Shown here piece after piece: positions 1 to 11,315 of a stretch of 64,000 nucleotides of DNA. Made by a program: the position numbers and the translations under genes. Numbering within the stretch: the stretch's first letter is position 1; each line of letters opens with the position of its first letter. The notes beneath the pieces are model-generated. The model saw only the letters and a program-made list of their open reading frames with translations, did not search any database and was not told the DNA's origin. The DNA comes from Blastocladiella emersonii ATCC 22665 (Eukaryota; Blastocladiomycota; Blastocladiomycetes; Blastocladiales; Blastocladiaceae), in assembly GCA_025594325.1 (NCBI GenBank), contig JANHCV010000009.1, positions 1,178,001 to 1,242,000 on the forward strand, given 5' to 3'.

Positions 1-1482
1 GCGATTGCTGACATCGATTTGGACAACCTGTTGTTCACCTTGGCCGACCCAATCCTTGCGTTGTCCGGTCTCAAAGGTTTGGCGGCTTCCGATAAAACCG
101 AGCCTCCCTGTGCTGACGGTGATTCGGGTAAGATCATCCCCGCGGGCATTCACCATGATCTTGTCCGCGATCTTGACGAGCACGGGCTCCCTTCGTTCCA
201 CCTGCTCCCCGCGCCGTGCGGCACGACCGCTGGCTTGACTTACTTCAACCCGTCGGTCTCAATCATGCCCGGCGTGCTACCCGGCGTACCGACCGTCCGC
301 ATCGATCTCGTGTTCACCACGTCAATCAACGCTTATTATGCTGGACCTGGCATGTGGGACTTTGACTCGGACAAGATTCCGAGCCACTACAGCATCGTGT
401 TCCCCGCTGACACGACGTGGACTGTGGCAAAGAGCGCTTTCGAGTCGACGGTGGTCAGCGCCGACATCTTGTCGCACAAGTTTCTTTACTGGCGGCTCCC
501 GCGCAACGCTGCGGGCACCGACGCGCGCGTCGCGATTGACGGCCTGCTCTCGGACCCCAAGCTTACGCTCGCCCAGCTCGTCGCCGCGAGCAACTCGGAC
601 GGCGGTGGCGAGAAGCGGCTCGTTACGGCCAGGGGAAAGGGGAAGAAGAAAAGGCTTGCACTGCCACCCGCAGCAACGAACAGGAAGGTTGCTGCGCCGC
701 CTGGCGATGCTGACCCTACCGTGCCGGTTGTGCTTCGAATCGTCGCCGTCCCGCTTATTGACGCCCCTGGCGCGCCCGTGCCACGGGATATCCTCAAGCA
801 GTACACAGTGGACTGGATGCTTATCTTCATCAAGGTTTACATTGCGCCGATCGGCACGCGCTTCCTTTGCCCGTGCTGGATCCCGCCAACGATTGCCGTC
901 ATGCAGACGACGGACTGCTTCCTGCCCGCCGGCTCGATTCTCGAACACACGCTCGGCAAACCCCTCGGATTCTACGAGGAGCGGCCCGGCAACGTGCCGC
1001 CGCGCCGGCTCAGCCCGCGACTCTCTTGGCGCACGAACAACGTCCCCTTTGGCGCCGTGATCGTCGTCGAGTTTGCGCCCATGCCCGGGAGCTGCGCCAA
1101 CCTTCGCGACCCCGCGCGGCAGCCTTGTGCCGACGACTACTGGTCCGACGGGACGTCGTCCGTCGCCTTCCAGGTCTCCAGCCTGTTCTCGGCAATGTCC
1201 GAGCTCTCATTGCAGTGCGCCGACCCGGCGCGCGTCCAGCACGTCGTTGATACGGCCATGAGCGCGTACTTGGTCGGGCATGCGCTCCTGCCTCGGATCG
1301 AGCACGATCTGCGCCACGAGTACCGCATGGTCGCGCGCGGACGCGTCGCGCCACCGACGTTCCACGAGTGGATCGGCGAGTCGGCGGGCGGTAAGTGGCG
1401 CGAGTTTGCGTGGTTGGCGGACCCGGATGCGCCGTTTTTCGCGCCCAACGAGGGTACGGCCGCGGGTCGTGTGAAGCAGTGA
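1..1482 (+). CDS. Family A USP7-UBL-like protein, 5'-truncated by window edge
   Basis: The frame is open from base 1 to a TGA at 1480-1482, so the start and N-terminal half lie to the left of the window. What remains is the conserved family A C-terminal half: the DLDEHGLPSFHLLPAPCGT block (about 178-228), a first beta-rich block beginning VRIDLV (about 298-600) with GMWDFDSDKIP and YWRLP, a Lys-rich spacer, and a second block MLIFIKVY...FYEERPG...GAVIVVEFAP (about 814-1080). A helical end with DLRHEYRMVARGRVAP and a FAWLADPDAP tail follows. Spacing and motifs resemble the tandem ubiquitin-like domains of USP7/Ubp15, but there is no Cys/His protease box. A role as a ubiquitin-pathway adaptor is inference. 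Confidence 0.75.
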   Translation, partial: AIADIDLDNLLFTLADPILALSGLKGLAASDKTEPPCADGDSGKIIPAGIHHDLVRDLDEHGLPSFHLLPAPCGTTAGLTYFNPSVSIMPGVLPGVPTVRIDLVFTTSINAYYAGPGMWDFDSDKIPSHYSIVFPADTTWTVAKSAFESTVVSADILSHKFLYWRLPRNAAGTDARVAIDGLLSDPKLTLAQLVAASNSDGGGEKRLVTARGKGKKKRLALPPAATNRKVAAPPGDADPTVPVVLRIVAVPLIDAPGAPVPRDILKQYTVDWMLIFIKVYIAPIGTRFLCPCWIPPTIAVMQTTDCFLPAGSILEHTLGKPLGFYEERPGNVPPRRLSPRLSWRTNNVPFGAVIVVEFAPMPGSCANLRDPARQPCADDYWSDGTSSVAFQVSSLFSAMSELSLQCADPARVQHVVDTAMSAYLVGHALLPRIEHDLRHEYRMVARGRVAPPTFHEWIGESAGGKWREFAWLADPDAPFFAPNEGTAAGRVKQ

Positions 1483-1814
1483 TATAACTCACATGTATGA
1501 AGATGTTTTGTCCTTGTAATCGGCTCAGATGCACTCAAGCTGATGCGCGACAGCAGACTGCATCGCGTCGCCGCCGTTCTGCACTTCCAAGTTCGCCGCG
1601 TAGACGTGATCATGTAATGCTTTGACTAGAGTTGATACGTTTAATTCGACTCGTGCACCTACTCAGAACAACGAACTCTGCCGCGGACGAAAAGAAGACG
1701 CGGCGGCTACGCGCACGTGTCTCCCATGATCAACCGAGTTTCATGTTCAGGCTCTTCGTTCACCGAGATGCGATCAAACTTCTCACGACGACCTCACCTC
1801 CGCATGTAAAACGA
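1483..1814. other. Intergenic region before second family A gene
   Basis: No gene is supported in these 332 bases. The last ~60 bases are the C/T-rich leader that precedes most family A and B starts, ending in the ATGTAA mini-ORF listed separately. Confidence 0.5.
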
Positions 1815-1817
1815 ATG
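1804..1817 (+). promoter_or_regulatory. Start-stop uORF (ATGTAA) 11 nt before main ATG
   Basis: ATG at 1804 is followed at once by TAA; the family A main ATG is at 1815, exactly 11 nt downstream and in another frame. A ribosome starting here would terminate immediately and have to reinitiate. Confidence 0.6.
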
Positions 1818-4800
1818 GAAACGCACTGGAACTCGGCGCAATATGCGCCTATGTATCACGGCCACCCGCCTGGCCCGTTGCCGGGGTGGCCCGGTTTTCT
1901 CGGTCCCGCGCCTCCGCCGCCTCAGCCTTACCCGCATGCTTACTCTCAGCCGGCGCCCGCTCAAGAGACCTCGACTGCTTCGCCTGCTTCTACCTCTGCT
2001 TTAGACCTCGACCTGCTTCTTTTCGCGCAGCAGCGCCTTGTCGTCCCGACCCTGACCGCGCTAGGCGACCCGGATCCCGCGTCGTGGCTGCGCGTCATGG
2101 AGGCGGACCTCGATTCTATCGGCCTTCCTCGTCGCGTGTGGCATGTCGCGGCGCTTTGTTACGCTGACGCCGAGCTCGCGCGAACCCTTCGTCTTCGCGC
2201 GCAGGAACGCTTTGATGCGGTAGACGTGGCGAGCGGCGACTTGTGGCATTCCGGCGTTCGACCTGCTGTTCTCGAGCTTCGCCGGTACGCACCTTCGGGC
2301 CTTCAGCTGAATGCGGAACCGGCGGTCGGCACGGCCGTCTTTGACCAGTACGCTTCGAACGGGTACTCGATGTGGCCGCAGCAGCAACCTCCAGCGGCGT
2401 TCGAGACTCAAGGCTTCGCCGACGTTGCGGATACGATCCACCAAACGACCGCTTTCGCGGTGGGCGGCGCTCCCTTCTTCGATGCAGCTGAACACGAACT
2501 TCCTATTGACGCTTCCTCCGCACCCGGCAAGCCCTTGCAGGACAACACGCTTCCCATGCCTTCCCCGATCTTGGGGCTCGAGGTCGAGCCCTCGCCCTCG
2601 CCAGTTTTGGGGGTCGAGCCGAATGTTGACCAGCCGGCTACCGTCATCGTCGCCGACGGCATCGATGCGGACGACGAGCCTGACTCGTCGCACCTTTCTC
2701 CTCCAGACCTTGCACCGCGCGCCGATCCCGCGCTCGACTCGGACCTCGACACGCTCTCCTCTACTTCGACGCTGTCGTCCATTGAACCTCAACCGACTGC
2801 TGCTTCCGCGTCGACCGAGTTTGCCCATGTTCTTGCGACGGCGGACGCGTACGTGGCCTCGAACTCGCAGCGCCCGGCAGACCCGTCACCGCCATCGATT
2901 TCGCCAGGTGTTTCGGTAGCCTCGGATGACGAGGCTGGCGCTTCTTCGACGGAACTTTCCAGCTCGTGCCACAGCTCCGTGGTGGACGAGGACTTGGGCG
3001 ATGGCACTTCGAGCTCGGACTCTCGCGACGACGACTTGCTGGGCGATTCCGACGGTAGTTCCGACGCTTGCAAGGTTAGCGGTATGTCCGTTCAAACTAT
3101 GTGATTGCGAAACGCGGCTGATCATTCGTAATGAACTGTGTAGATGCTTGTTCCGCTGAGCTCGAAGGCGAGTCTGACGCTTCTTTAACTTCGGCTTCTG
3201 ACGCGGACGCGACCGCCGTCGAAACTTGCGCCGATGAGCTCGATCTCGAGCCTGCTTCGGGTTTGGCTTCCGCCGCCACCGACTCGGCAGCGCTTGATAG
3301 CGACACGGTCGAGCTCCGCGACGAGTGCTCGAGGCCCGCCGGTTCCGATGACGCGGGCGCCGCCGTTGTTGTACCCGCGGTTCTTGGCGAAGCGACGGTC
3401 GTTGCTTCCTCTGCTTCAGCAACAGCTCCAGTTCCGACGGAGCCTCGCACCGTGGTCGTGACTGTCGATTTCAGCGCAGGTGCCACCATTGGTGTTTCCA
3501 CCATCGTCGATGCTTTCCGCACGAACCTTGTCGATCCGCCGGGTGGACTCTTTCCCGCGAAGGAGGTCAACAAGTACACCGGCATCGCTAGGAGCATCTT
3601 CCAGTCGGCCAAGAAAGCCGCTGCTGCCTCTCAGCCTTACTCGACCACTCTCAAATCGCTTGGTAGCGCGAAGCGCCCGGTTACTTTTGTCATTCAGCCT
3701 CCAACGACCGGCGACGACGGTCACGATCGCGGCGGCGGTTCCGCGTCCGTGTCCTTGCCGGCCGCTTTGTCGCTGGCCGTACCTTCGCCCGCGCCGCCTG
3801 CTGTTGCAGCGGAAGAGTCTGCGCCATCCCCGTCGTCACCAGACCTTCACTACGATCTGGTCCGCGATCTTGACGAGCACGGGCTTCCGTCGTTCCACCT
3901 GCTTCCCGCGCCGTGCGGTACCGACGCAGGACCTGTTTGGTTCACCCATGCCATGACCGAAGTGCCGAACCACAACCCCACCGTCCCTTCCGTCCGCGTT
4001 GATGTGGTGTCGGATTCGGTTGCAGCAATGTTCTACTCGGGCCTTGGGATCTGGGACTTTGACTCGGAAAAGTTTCCCGCAGAGTTGAGCGTCACATTGC
4101 CTGCGGACATGACTTGGCGCACTGTGCAACTCTTGTTCAACTACTCAGCTCCCGCTCCGCACTTTTGGTGGCTTCCAACTGGTGTCCCGGGTATTGACGC
4201 GCGTGTCTCGGCGGATGGGCTCATTACCGACCAGGACGCGACGATTGCGCAACTGGTCGCCGCTGCTACTGCCGCCGGGAACAGTAGCGCGAAGAAGCAA
4301 TTGCCTGCGAAGAAGAAGGGAAAGAAGCGTCTCGCTGCTTCTGCTGCAAGCGCTTCTGAACCGAGCGAGACCATTGAGCACAACGTTGCTCCGCCTGTCG
4401 TCCTGCGAGTCGTTTCTGCTTCGCTGGTTCTTTGCCTCAAAGAGCGACTTTCAATCGTTCTTGGTTCTGGACCTACGCCTGAGTCGCAGTGGCACATTGC
4501 TCCCCACACGTCCAATCGACTGCTTCTTTTCATCAAATTTTACGTCGCACCCCTTGGCCTGCGCTTTGTCAGCACGTCCTGCGTCACGCCAACCTCGCCT
4601 GTCTCTCAACTTCTGGATGACTGGTTCCCCCCGAAATCGCTTGCAGGCTTCATCTTTGCGCAGCCCCTGTCTTACTTCGAGGAGCGGCCCGGGAAAGCGC
4701 CACCGCGCCGCCTCAGCGCGCGCATGTCGTGGCAGAAGCTTAACGTGCCGTATGGCGCCGTGATCGTCGTCGAGTTTGCCCCCGTGCGTGGCGAAGACGT

Positions 4801-5209
4801 GTTTCGGTTCGTCCTTTCCGATGATTCCGACTCGTCTCTCTTCCACAACCCGTCGGCGTCCATGCAGGTCGAGAGCCTGATTGTCGACATGAGCGATCTC
4901 GCTGATCTTCACCCGCAACCGGCGCGCGTGAAGTCCGTGTTGCGAACGATGACCGCCGTTTACTCGATCCACAACGCGCTCATGCCCGGCGGCGCGCACG
5001 ACTTGCGCCATATCTACCGCTTGGCTGCGCGCGGGCGCAAGGCGCCGGCCACGTACCCCCAGTGGCTCGAGGACTGGGCCAGCGGCACCTGGAGCCCAGA
5101 CTTCGTCTGGGGCTGCGAATTGGACGCGCCCAGCTTCACGCGCGCGGCCGTATCCGACGGTCAAACCGGGAACGAGACGGACGAGTCTCAACCTGTTTCC
5201 GAAAGTTGA
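1815..5209 (+). CDS. Family A USP7-UBL-like protein (two exons)
   Basis: Read as join(1815..3081,3144..5209), 1110 residues. The 62-nt phase-1 intron has donor GTATGT at 3082, a CTGAT branch-like site near 3117 and acceptor TGTAG at 3143. It joins two long frames exactly, in the acidic/Ser linker. Residues 1-60 are Pro/Gln/Tyr-rich. Residues ~62-160 form the helical block with FAQQRLVVPTL, DPASWLRVMEADL and RTLRLRAQERFD. The linker runs to ~655. The conserved C-terminal half follows: DLDEHGLPSFHLLPAPCGT (~660), first UBL-like block (~705-795), KKKGKKR spacer, second UBL-like block LLLFIKFY...YFEERPG...VIVVEFAP (~879-970) and the C-terminal helix/WLEDW tail. No catalytic residues of a deubiquitinase are seen. 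The start is fixed by the family-wide METHWNSAQYA beginning. Confidence 0.8.
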
Positions 5210-5512
5210 GCTTGATCTTTTGTATTTTGTTGAATGTATTGTTTAGTTTAATGTCATTGCGCGTTAGTTCACACATGAGTCTGCTGCGCTCAATGATGCG
5301 TCATGTGAAGCGCATTCACTGTTCATCCCGATCAAAAAAATTGAGTACCTTGCGATGTAGCGCGGGTCCGTGGAGATAACCTGACGCGAACTTAGCGGGC
5401 GCGGCGTCCACATGCACGGGAGGTCACGCTGAACGCCACAGTTATCCAACATGAGAGTGCACAGCGGCGCGCTCAAGCTCCCTGACCCACCTCGCCGCTG
5501 CATGCAAAACAA
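5210..5512. other. Intergenic region between family A copies
   Basis: About 300 bases with no supported gene; it ends in the conserved start module. Confidence 0.4.
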
Positions 5513-5515
5513 ATG
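5502..5515 (+). promoter_or_regulatory. uORF start 11 nt upstream, stop lost
   Basis: The upstream ATG (5502) keeps its 11-nt spacing from the main ATG (5513), but the next codon is CAA instead of a stop, so this uORF would overlap the main frame out of phase. It is the odd member among the family A copies. Confidence 0.5.
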
Positions 5516-8268
5516 GAAACCCACTGGGACTCGGTGCAATATGCGCACCAGTATCAGGGCTACCCGCCTGGCATGTCGCCCGGGTGGCCCGGCTTTCTTG
5601 GATCCGTGCCTCCGCAGCCGCAGCCATCCGCCCAAGCTTATGCCCAGGCGACTGCATTCGCTTCCGACGCTTCCCGAACTCCCGCTTCGGAACTCGACCT
5701 GCTTCTCTTTGCGCAGCAGCGGCTTGTTGTCCCGACTCTCACGGCGCTTGGTGATCCGGATCCTGCGACGTGGCTTCGCGTCCTCGAAACTGACCTCGCT
5801 GCAATCAACTTACCGCGTCGACTTTGGCACGTGGCTGCACTCAACTATGAAACCGCTGATTTTGCGCGGACGCTGCGACTGCGCGCGCAGGAGCGCTTCG
5901 ACGCGTTGGGTGCGGATGGTGATTTTTGGCTGCTTGGCGTGCAACCTGTCGTGCCCGAGCTGTGCCGTTACGCAGCTCCCGGCCCCTTGAACTCGTCAGC
6001 TTTCGGCCAAGCTGCTTCGAACGGGCACTCGGTGTGGCCCATGTACCAACGGTCGCCAATTTTCGATTTGGATTTCACAAACCCTCGCCGCAGGAAGCAG
6101 CTCGGCACTCCGCTGCTGCAACATCGGGGGCGCCCGGGTCTGCGGCGGACCTTCAGCCTGATTTCGGCAATGCTTCTGCAACTGCTGACACCGTTGGCCA
6201 TGAACTTGAGCAAATGGCTCCCCGTCCGTCCTCGTCGGTCGATTTTGTCAATTTTAATCCTGGCGTGGACTACGATCTGCTCTCACACGCTTCCTCGCTG
6301 TCGAGCTCGGGTCCTTCATTCGCGGCTTCTATCGGCCCAGCACCCTCAGAGTGCAACATCTCTCCGGCCGAAGGCGGTGAGCAGGCAACCTTGGGCTCTC
6401 AAAGCTCGCATCCGCAGTTGCCCTCGCTTTCGCCGATATTTTCCCCGATTTCCAGCGACGTTTGTACTTCCTCGCTGTCAAACTCACGTCGAAACTCTAT
6501 GGTCAGCGAATGCGGAGATGCGGTTCCAGCTGCCACGTCTTCCCTTGATGCGGCTAACCATTGCTCGAATGAAAGTGCTCCAGTCGGCACAGTTGACCTC
6601 AATACTGCGCGCACTGAGTTCGATCAATCGCGTCCGGCGAGCTGCGACTTGGATGTTGCCAAGGCTACTTTTGAACCTTTGTATGAACTGGCCTCTCAAG
6701 TCGACACGGGCAGCGGTGACGATTTGGAGTCAGCAGCAACGGACGACTCTAACATTCCAGCTACACTTGATCCTCACTCCGAGGGAATCGTGGATGGAGA
6801 CAGCAGTGCTCCATCTCCACAACCACCACTTGACGTCGCTGGTCCGCTGGAACCTTCGCCATTGACCACGGAACCGCATTACGATCTCACGCGCGATCTT
6901 GACGAACAAGGTTTTCCATCACTCCACCTGATTCCCGCCCCGTGCGGCACCACGTGCAATGCGCGGAAATGGACCCATTCAACCACGGTCATGCCTGATG
7001 TCTCGCCTGGAGTCCCAACTGTTCGCGTCGATCTTGCTTTAACCTTCACTATCGATTCTTTCTACTCTGGCCCTGGCATCTGGGATTTTGATTCGGACGA
7101 GTTTCCTGCAACCAACAGCTTTCTCTTCCCCGCTAACACAAAGTGGGGCTCGGTCAAGGCCTTTTTTGATTCAGGTTTGAGCAACAGCATTCCCGTAGAT
7201 GAGACTTTGCTCTACTGGCGGCTTCCCGGCAACGTTGTGGGTGTCGACGCGCGCCCACGGGTTGACGGGCTTCTGCTTGATCCGAACATCACGTTGATGC
7301 AGCTTGTCGCCGCTAGCCTTGGCAGCAATTCCCATCGCGGGAAGCAGTTGTCACAGGCCAATGCGACGGGAAGGAAGAAAAAGTCTGCAGGTGCGACGAC
7401 CTTTGCCACTTCAGCGACTACACCTTGCGCAGGACCCGTCAAGGACACTATCCCTGCGTCCATCACTACAACTGCGGTGCTCCGAGTTCTCACTATGCCA
7501 ATGCCTCAACTTGGGGACCCCCGGAACGCGATCACCGGTCTTGACGCAAAATCCCAACCTGACCCCGAAGTGTTTGTCAAGCAGCTCACAGTTGATCGGC
7601 TTTTGGTGTTTGTCAAGTTTTACATTACGACTGTTGGGGTCCGCTTTGTGTTTTCGCGCTGGGTCTCGCCAACAGCACCCGTGTCTGAGCTCGCGCGTGA
7701 ATGGCGTGTTCCCGACACATTAGCCAGCACCCTGTTCTCAACGCCGACCCGCTTTTACGAGGAGCGGCCTGGTAACGCTGCGCCACGCCGCTTGCACGGG
7801 CGCTTGTCATGGCGCACGCAAAGCGTGCCGTTTGGCGCAGTCGTTGTGGTCGAGTTCCTCGCGCTGCTTCCCAGTCCAACTGAGGCCAACCTTGTGCATG
7901 CACCATCCCACCTACTTCAAGTGAGAAGTCTCATTCCACACATGATGGACCTCGCGGCACAGTGTGCGAAACCAAGTGAGACCCGTGCCATGGTCTCCCA
8001 GGCGGGCTTCTCATTCTTAGCCTCGCTTGCGCTGCTGCCTGGAAGCACGCAAGACGTACGTCACCACTATCGTATGGTCGCGCGCGGCCGCGTCGCACCG
8101 ATCACGTACCTCCAGTGGGTCGACGACTGGGCGAGCGGCAAGTGGAACCGCGAGTTTGCGTGGCTGTTTGACCCAGACGCGCCCGAATTCATGGTCGAGG
8201 ACCGCGGCGTTGGGGAGGAACCTGAGCAGGAGTCGGCGGTCGTGGTTTTGCGGCGAGCACCACTATGA
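5513..8268 (+). CDS. Family A USP7-UBL-like protein, frame change near 6.03-6.1 kb
   Basis: The N-terminal part (METHWDSVQYAHQYQGYPPG, helical block with FAQQRLVVPTL and WLRVLETDLAAINLPRRLW) is in one frame and the rest in another. The switch is at about 6032-6100, just after SNGHS. A 62-nt phase-0 intron (GTGTGG at 6032 to CGCAG at 6093) would join the frames and has the same length as the intron of the preceding copy. However, the spliced-out WP dipeptide is kept in other copies, so a small indel is equally possible. The second part has HYDLTRDLDEQGFPSLHLIPAPCGT (~6879), a first UBL-like block (~7024-7300), a second block LLVFVKFYITTVG...FYEERPGNAAPRRL...VVVVEFL (~7599-7860) and the YRMVARGRVAP/WVDDWASGKWNREFAW tail. 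It ends with TGA at 8266-8268. Confidence 0.65.
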
Positions 8269-8448
8269 AATATATTTGTAGCACCATCATTGTTCGTGAA
8301 ATTCTTGTTCAAAACTCCTCTGCGGGATCGGGAGGCGAATGATCCTTTGACTGATGGCCGTGCGATCACGAGGGGAGTGCGCCACAGCGCCAACCTTGTT
8401 CAGCAGCAGCACCTCGTCGCTCCCGCTCCCGCGTCCATCACATCGCTC

Positions 8449-8462
8449 ATGTGAAACAAATG
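8449..8462 (+). promoter_or_regulatory. Start-stop uORF (ATGTGA) 11 nt before main ATG
   Basis: Here the mini-ORF uses TGA instead of TAA (ATG 8449; main ATG 8460). The stop function and the 11-nt spacing are kept although the stop codon differs. Confidence 0.55.
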
Positions 8463-11108
8463 GAAGCGCACCACAACTCGATGCAATTCACTCATCACCA
8501 GTACGGCTATCAGCCGGATGAGCCGCCGTGGCCGGGCGACTTTTCGAATTACGCGTGGCCAGCGGGCGGTCCCCCTCGCGCGGACACCGCCCAGCCCATC
8601 GCGCCAATGACCGAGCCTTCGTCTTCGAAACTTGACCTCTTGCTCTTTGCTCAGCAACGACTTGTCGTTCCTCCTCTCACTGCGACGGACGACTTGGATC
8701 CCGCGCTGTGGCTTCGTATCCTCAAGACCGGTCTCGATGCTCTCGCTCTGCCGCTGAACCAGTGGCATCTCGCGGTCTTGTGCCATGTCGAACCGAGTCT
8801 CGCGCACGCGTTGCGCGTTCGCGCACAGCCGCTCATCGATGCTGCCGGGTCCCTGGGAGACCTGTGGTCTAAAGGACTTCGTCCCGCCGTTTTGGAGCTC
8901 TGCCCAGCACCCGCACCCTTTCCGCCACCGTCTGCGTTCTCAACTTACTTGGACTTGATTCTTGGTTATTTGGCGCTACGCAGCTGCAGCAGCGACAGCA
9001 TCCAGTCGCAACCACGCTGCCCGATTTCATGACCGGTGCGTTTGGAACTTGGCCATTTGTGCCGCAAGACCTGCATTCTCAGCGGCAGCAGCCAGGCTCG
9101 CTCGACCTTCGCTCTCCCCAACAGGACCCGATGCATGATGTGCCGCTTTTCGACCCGTTCGCAGATTTAATTGTCGAGGGCGAAGCAGCGGCTGACCCTT
9201 CCAAGCTCGCTCAATTCACGCAGTCCGACAAATCGGTTACGTCGGATCGCCTTTCAGAACCAGACGGATCTTGCCGCTCGTCCCGTGTCGATACCAATGA
9301 TTATTCGACGTCGCCATCCGCCTCGGCGCTGCCTGAGCCAGCTCCAGCGACCTCGCCTCAGCTTTCTCCGACCACGACTTGCTCTAGTTCGAGCTTGGAC
9401 TTGCTCGTGGGCGATGGCGCTGCTTCCAATACTTGTCTCCTCGATTTGCCTGGCTCGACTTCGACTACTGATGCGGACATTCTTCGCGAAACGGACGATA
9501 TGGCAGCTCCAGACTCGGAACCGGACTCGACTGCGCAGGTCGAACCGCCTTTACCTTCAGCTGTTTCTGCGCTCGTGCTTGCTGGAGATACGCAAACTGT
9601 CGGTTTTCACGATGCTCCAGCAAGTTCACAATCACTTCCGCAACCTCAAGCAACTTCTTCACGCGATCCATTTCCGTCTTCGAGCCCGCCGCTGCAGCAT
9701 GCTCCAGTTCCCGAGACCTTGGAGGCGGAGACTGACGATTCTTCCGGCAAACGTGACAACGTGATTCCGCGATTGCAAGATGTACCGTTGCCGTGTGGAA
9801 CTAGCGCTCTGCGGCCACACCTTTCGCCCGATATCAGCCCTGTTATTCCAGCTGATGCTTCCGATACATCTCTCGTCCGTCTCGATTTTGTCTGGGCCGA
9901 ACTCCTTCCTTCTCATTACGCTGGCCCCGGTGTGTGGGATTTCCATTCGGACGACCGCCCTTGCCACTCGCAAATCTGGGTTCGCCGTGACCAAACCTGG
10001 GCGTACGTCTGGGATACACTTATAGTTATGCCGCTTGCCACGAAAATCTTGGCGCTCCGACCCAAGGGATCAATGCCTCACATTTGGCGCATGTCCGATG
10101 ACGGCGCGGGCATCGATTTGCGCCCAATGAGCGACGGACTGATGCTTGATATGGACGTCACGATTGCCCAACTACTCGATTCTGATCTCAAACTCGAGCG
10201 TTCCGCCAGGAAGAAGCAAAGGCGCAAACAGACGCCGCCGCTGCCTGACCCCGCCGAGCCTGCGCTGCCCGTTCTTCGCTTTCTTGCGTTCTCAAACTGT
10301 CAGAAAATGAACGGAACCCGACCAATGCTGCCTAATGGTGAAGCTCCAAGCATTCCGGGCGTGGCTCAACTCTTCACTATCCAGCACATCCTGCTCTTCA
10401 TCAAGGTGTACGCGGGCCCTACTGGCCTGCACTTTATTCGCGGTGGTTGGGTCGCGCCGACTTCGACGGTCGGCGATATTGTCGCCGAGTCACTTCGCTT
10501 AGCGGAGTTCCCGCTCGCTGCCAAACTCTTCTCTCAGCCCTCTGCTATCTACGAGGAGCGAACCGGGAGCGCGCCGCCACGCAAGCTCGATCCGCGTTCA
10601 ACGTGGCGTGCACTGGGTGTGCCGTTTGGCACCATCATTGTGCTCGAATACGCCGAGTATGGCACCTCGTTGGAAAGCTTGAGCAAAATTGTACGCGAGG
10701 TGTGAGGTGTCGGAACTCGAAAAATCGCAGACGATCGATGCCAGGGCCAATCTGATGCTAAGCCTGCAGCTCAATTTCGTGTACCCGTTCATGTTCGAGA
10801 TTTCTGCCCAGCTGAACCACTCGTCAATTACGCGACTTGCGGTCACTGCTGTCGGTTATCGGTTATGTATCGCTTTCGCAGTCGCCCAAAATCCGGTGGC
10901 GCTGCGGCGGGACCTCGACTTGCGTTGCGAGTACGACATGTTCCTGTGCGGTTGACTCGCGCCGCCCACTTACGTCGCGTGGTCCAAGCGGTGCGCAGCG
11001 GGGACGTGGAACGACGAGTTCTTTTGGCTGTTTGATCCGGAGTCGCCCAAGTACGCGAAGCAGGGGCTGGACGAGGTCGGTCCTCGCGCCGTCGATGACG
11101 AAGAGTGA
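8460..11108 (+). pseudogene. Degenerating family A copy
   Basis: Starts MEAHHNSMQFTHHQYGY and carries the helical block (FAQQRLVVPPL, LWLRILKTGLDALALP). The frame breaks near 8940-9000 and resumes in another frame with LPDFMTGAFGTWPF (from ~9020). The UBL-like blocks are recognisable (VRLDFVWAELLPSHYAGPGVWDF at ~9877; LLFIKVYAGPTG...IYEERTGSAPPRKL at ~10389-10600). The frame then stops at TGA 10703-10705. Family sequence continues in a further frame (DLDLRCEYDMFLCG, stop 10953-10955, then PPTYVAWSKR...FFWLFDPESP) to a final TGA at 11106-11108. At least three disabling changes mark it as a decaying copy between intact neighbours. The block DLDEHGLPSF is replaced by a divergent sequence. Confidence 0.65.
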
Positions 11109-11301
11109 TGAAGTGCATTGATACAGTTTGTGTTTCTTGTTTGTCCCGATCGGGTCTCCTTAGTGTGCGGAACGAGCGGGAGATGAGCCTTGCGATGCCC
11201 ATGGCCGTGTCGCCGTTTCGCTGGAGTCGCGGTGGCCACGTCCGCGTGATCGTGAGCTCGTGCCACGTCACCTCGCGCTCCCGGCCTACCGCCAACTCCC
11301 C

Positions 11302-11315
11302 ATGTAAAGCGGATG
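11302..11315 (+). promoter_or_regulatory. Start-stop uORF (ATGTAA) 11 nt before main ATG
   Basis: ATG 11302-TAA, main ATG 11313. The linker between them is AGCGG instead of AACGA, so the spacing is conserved more strictly than the spacer sequence. Confidence 0.6.
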
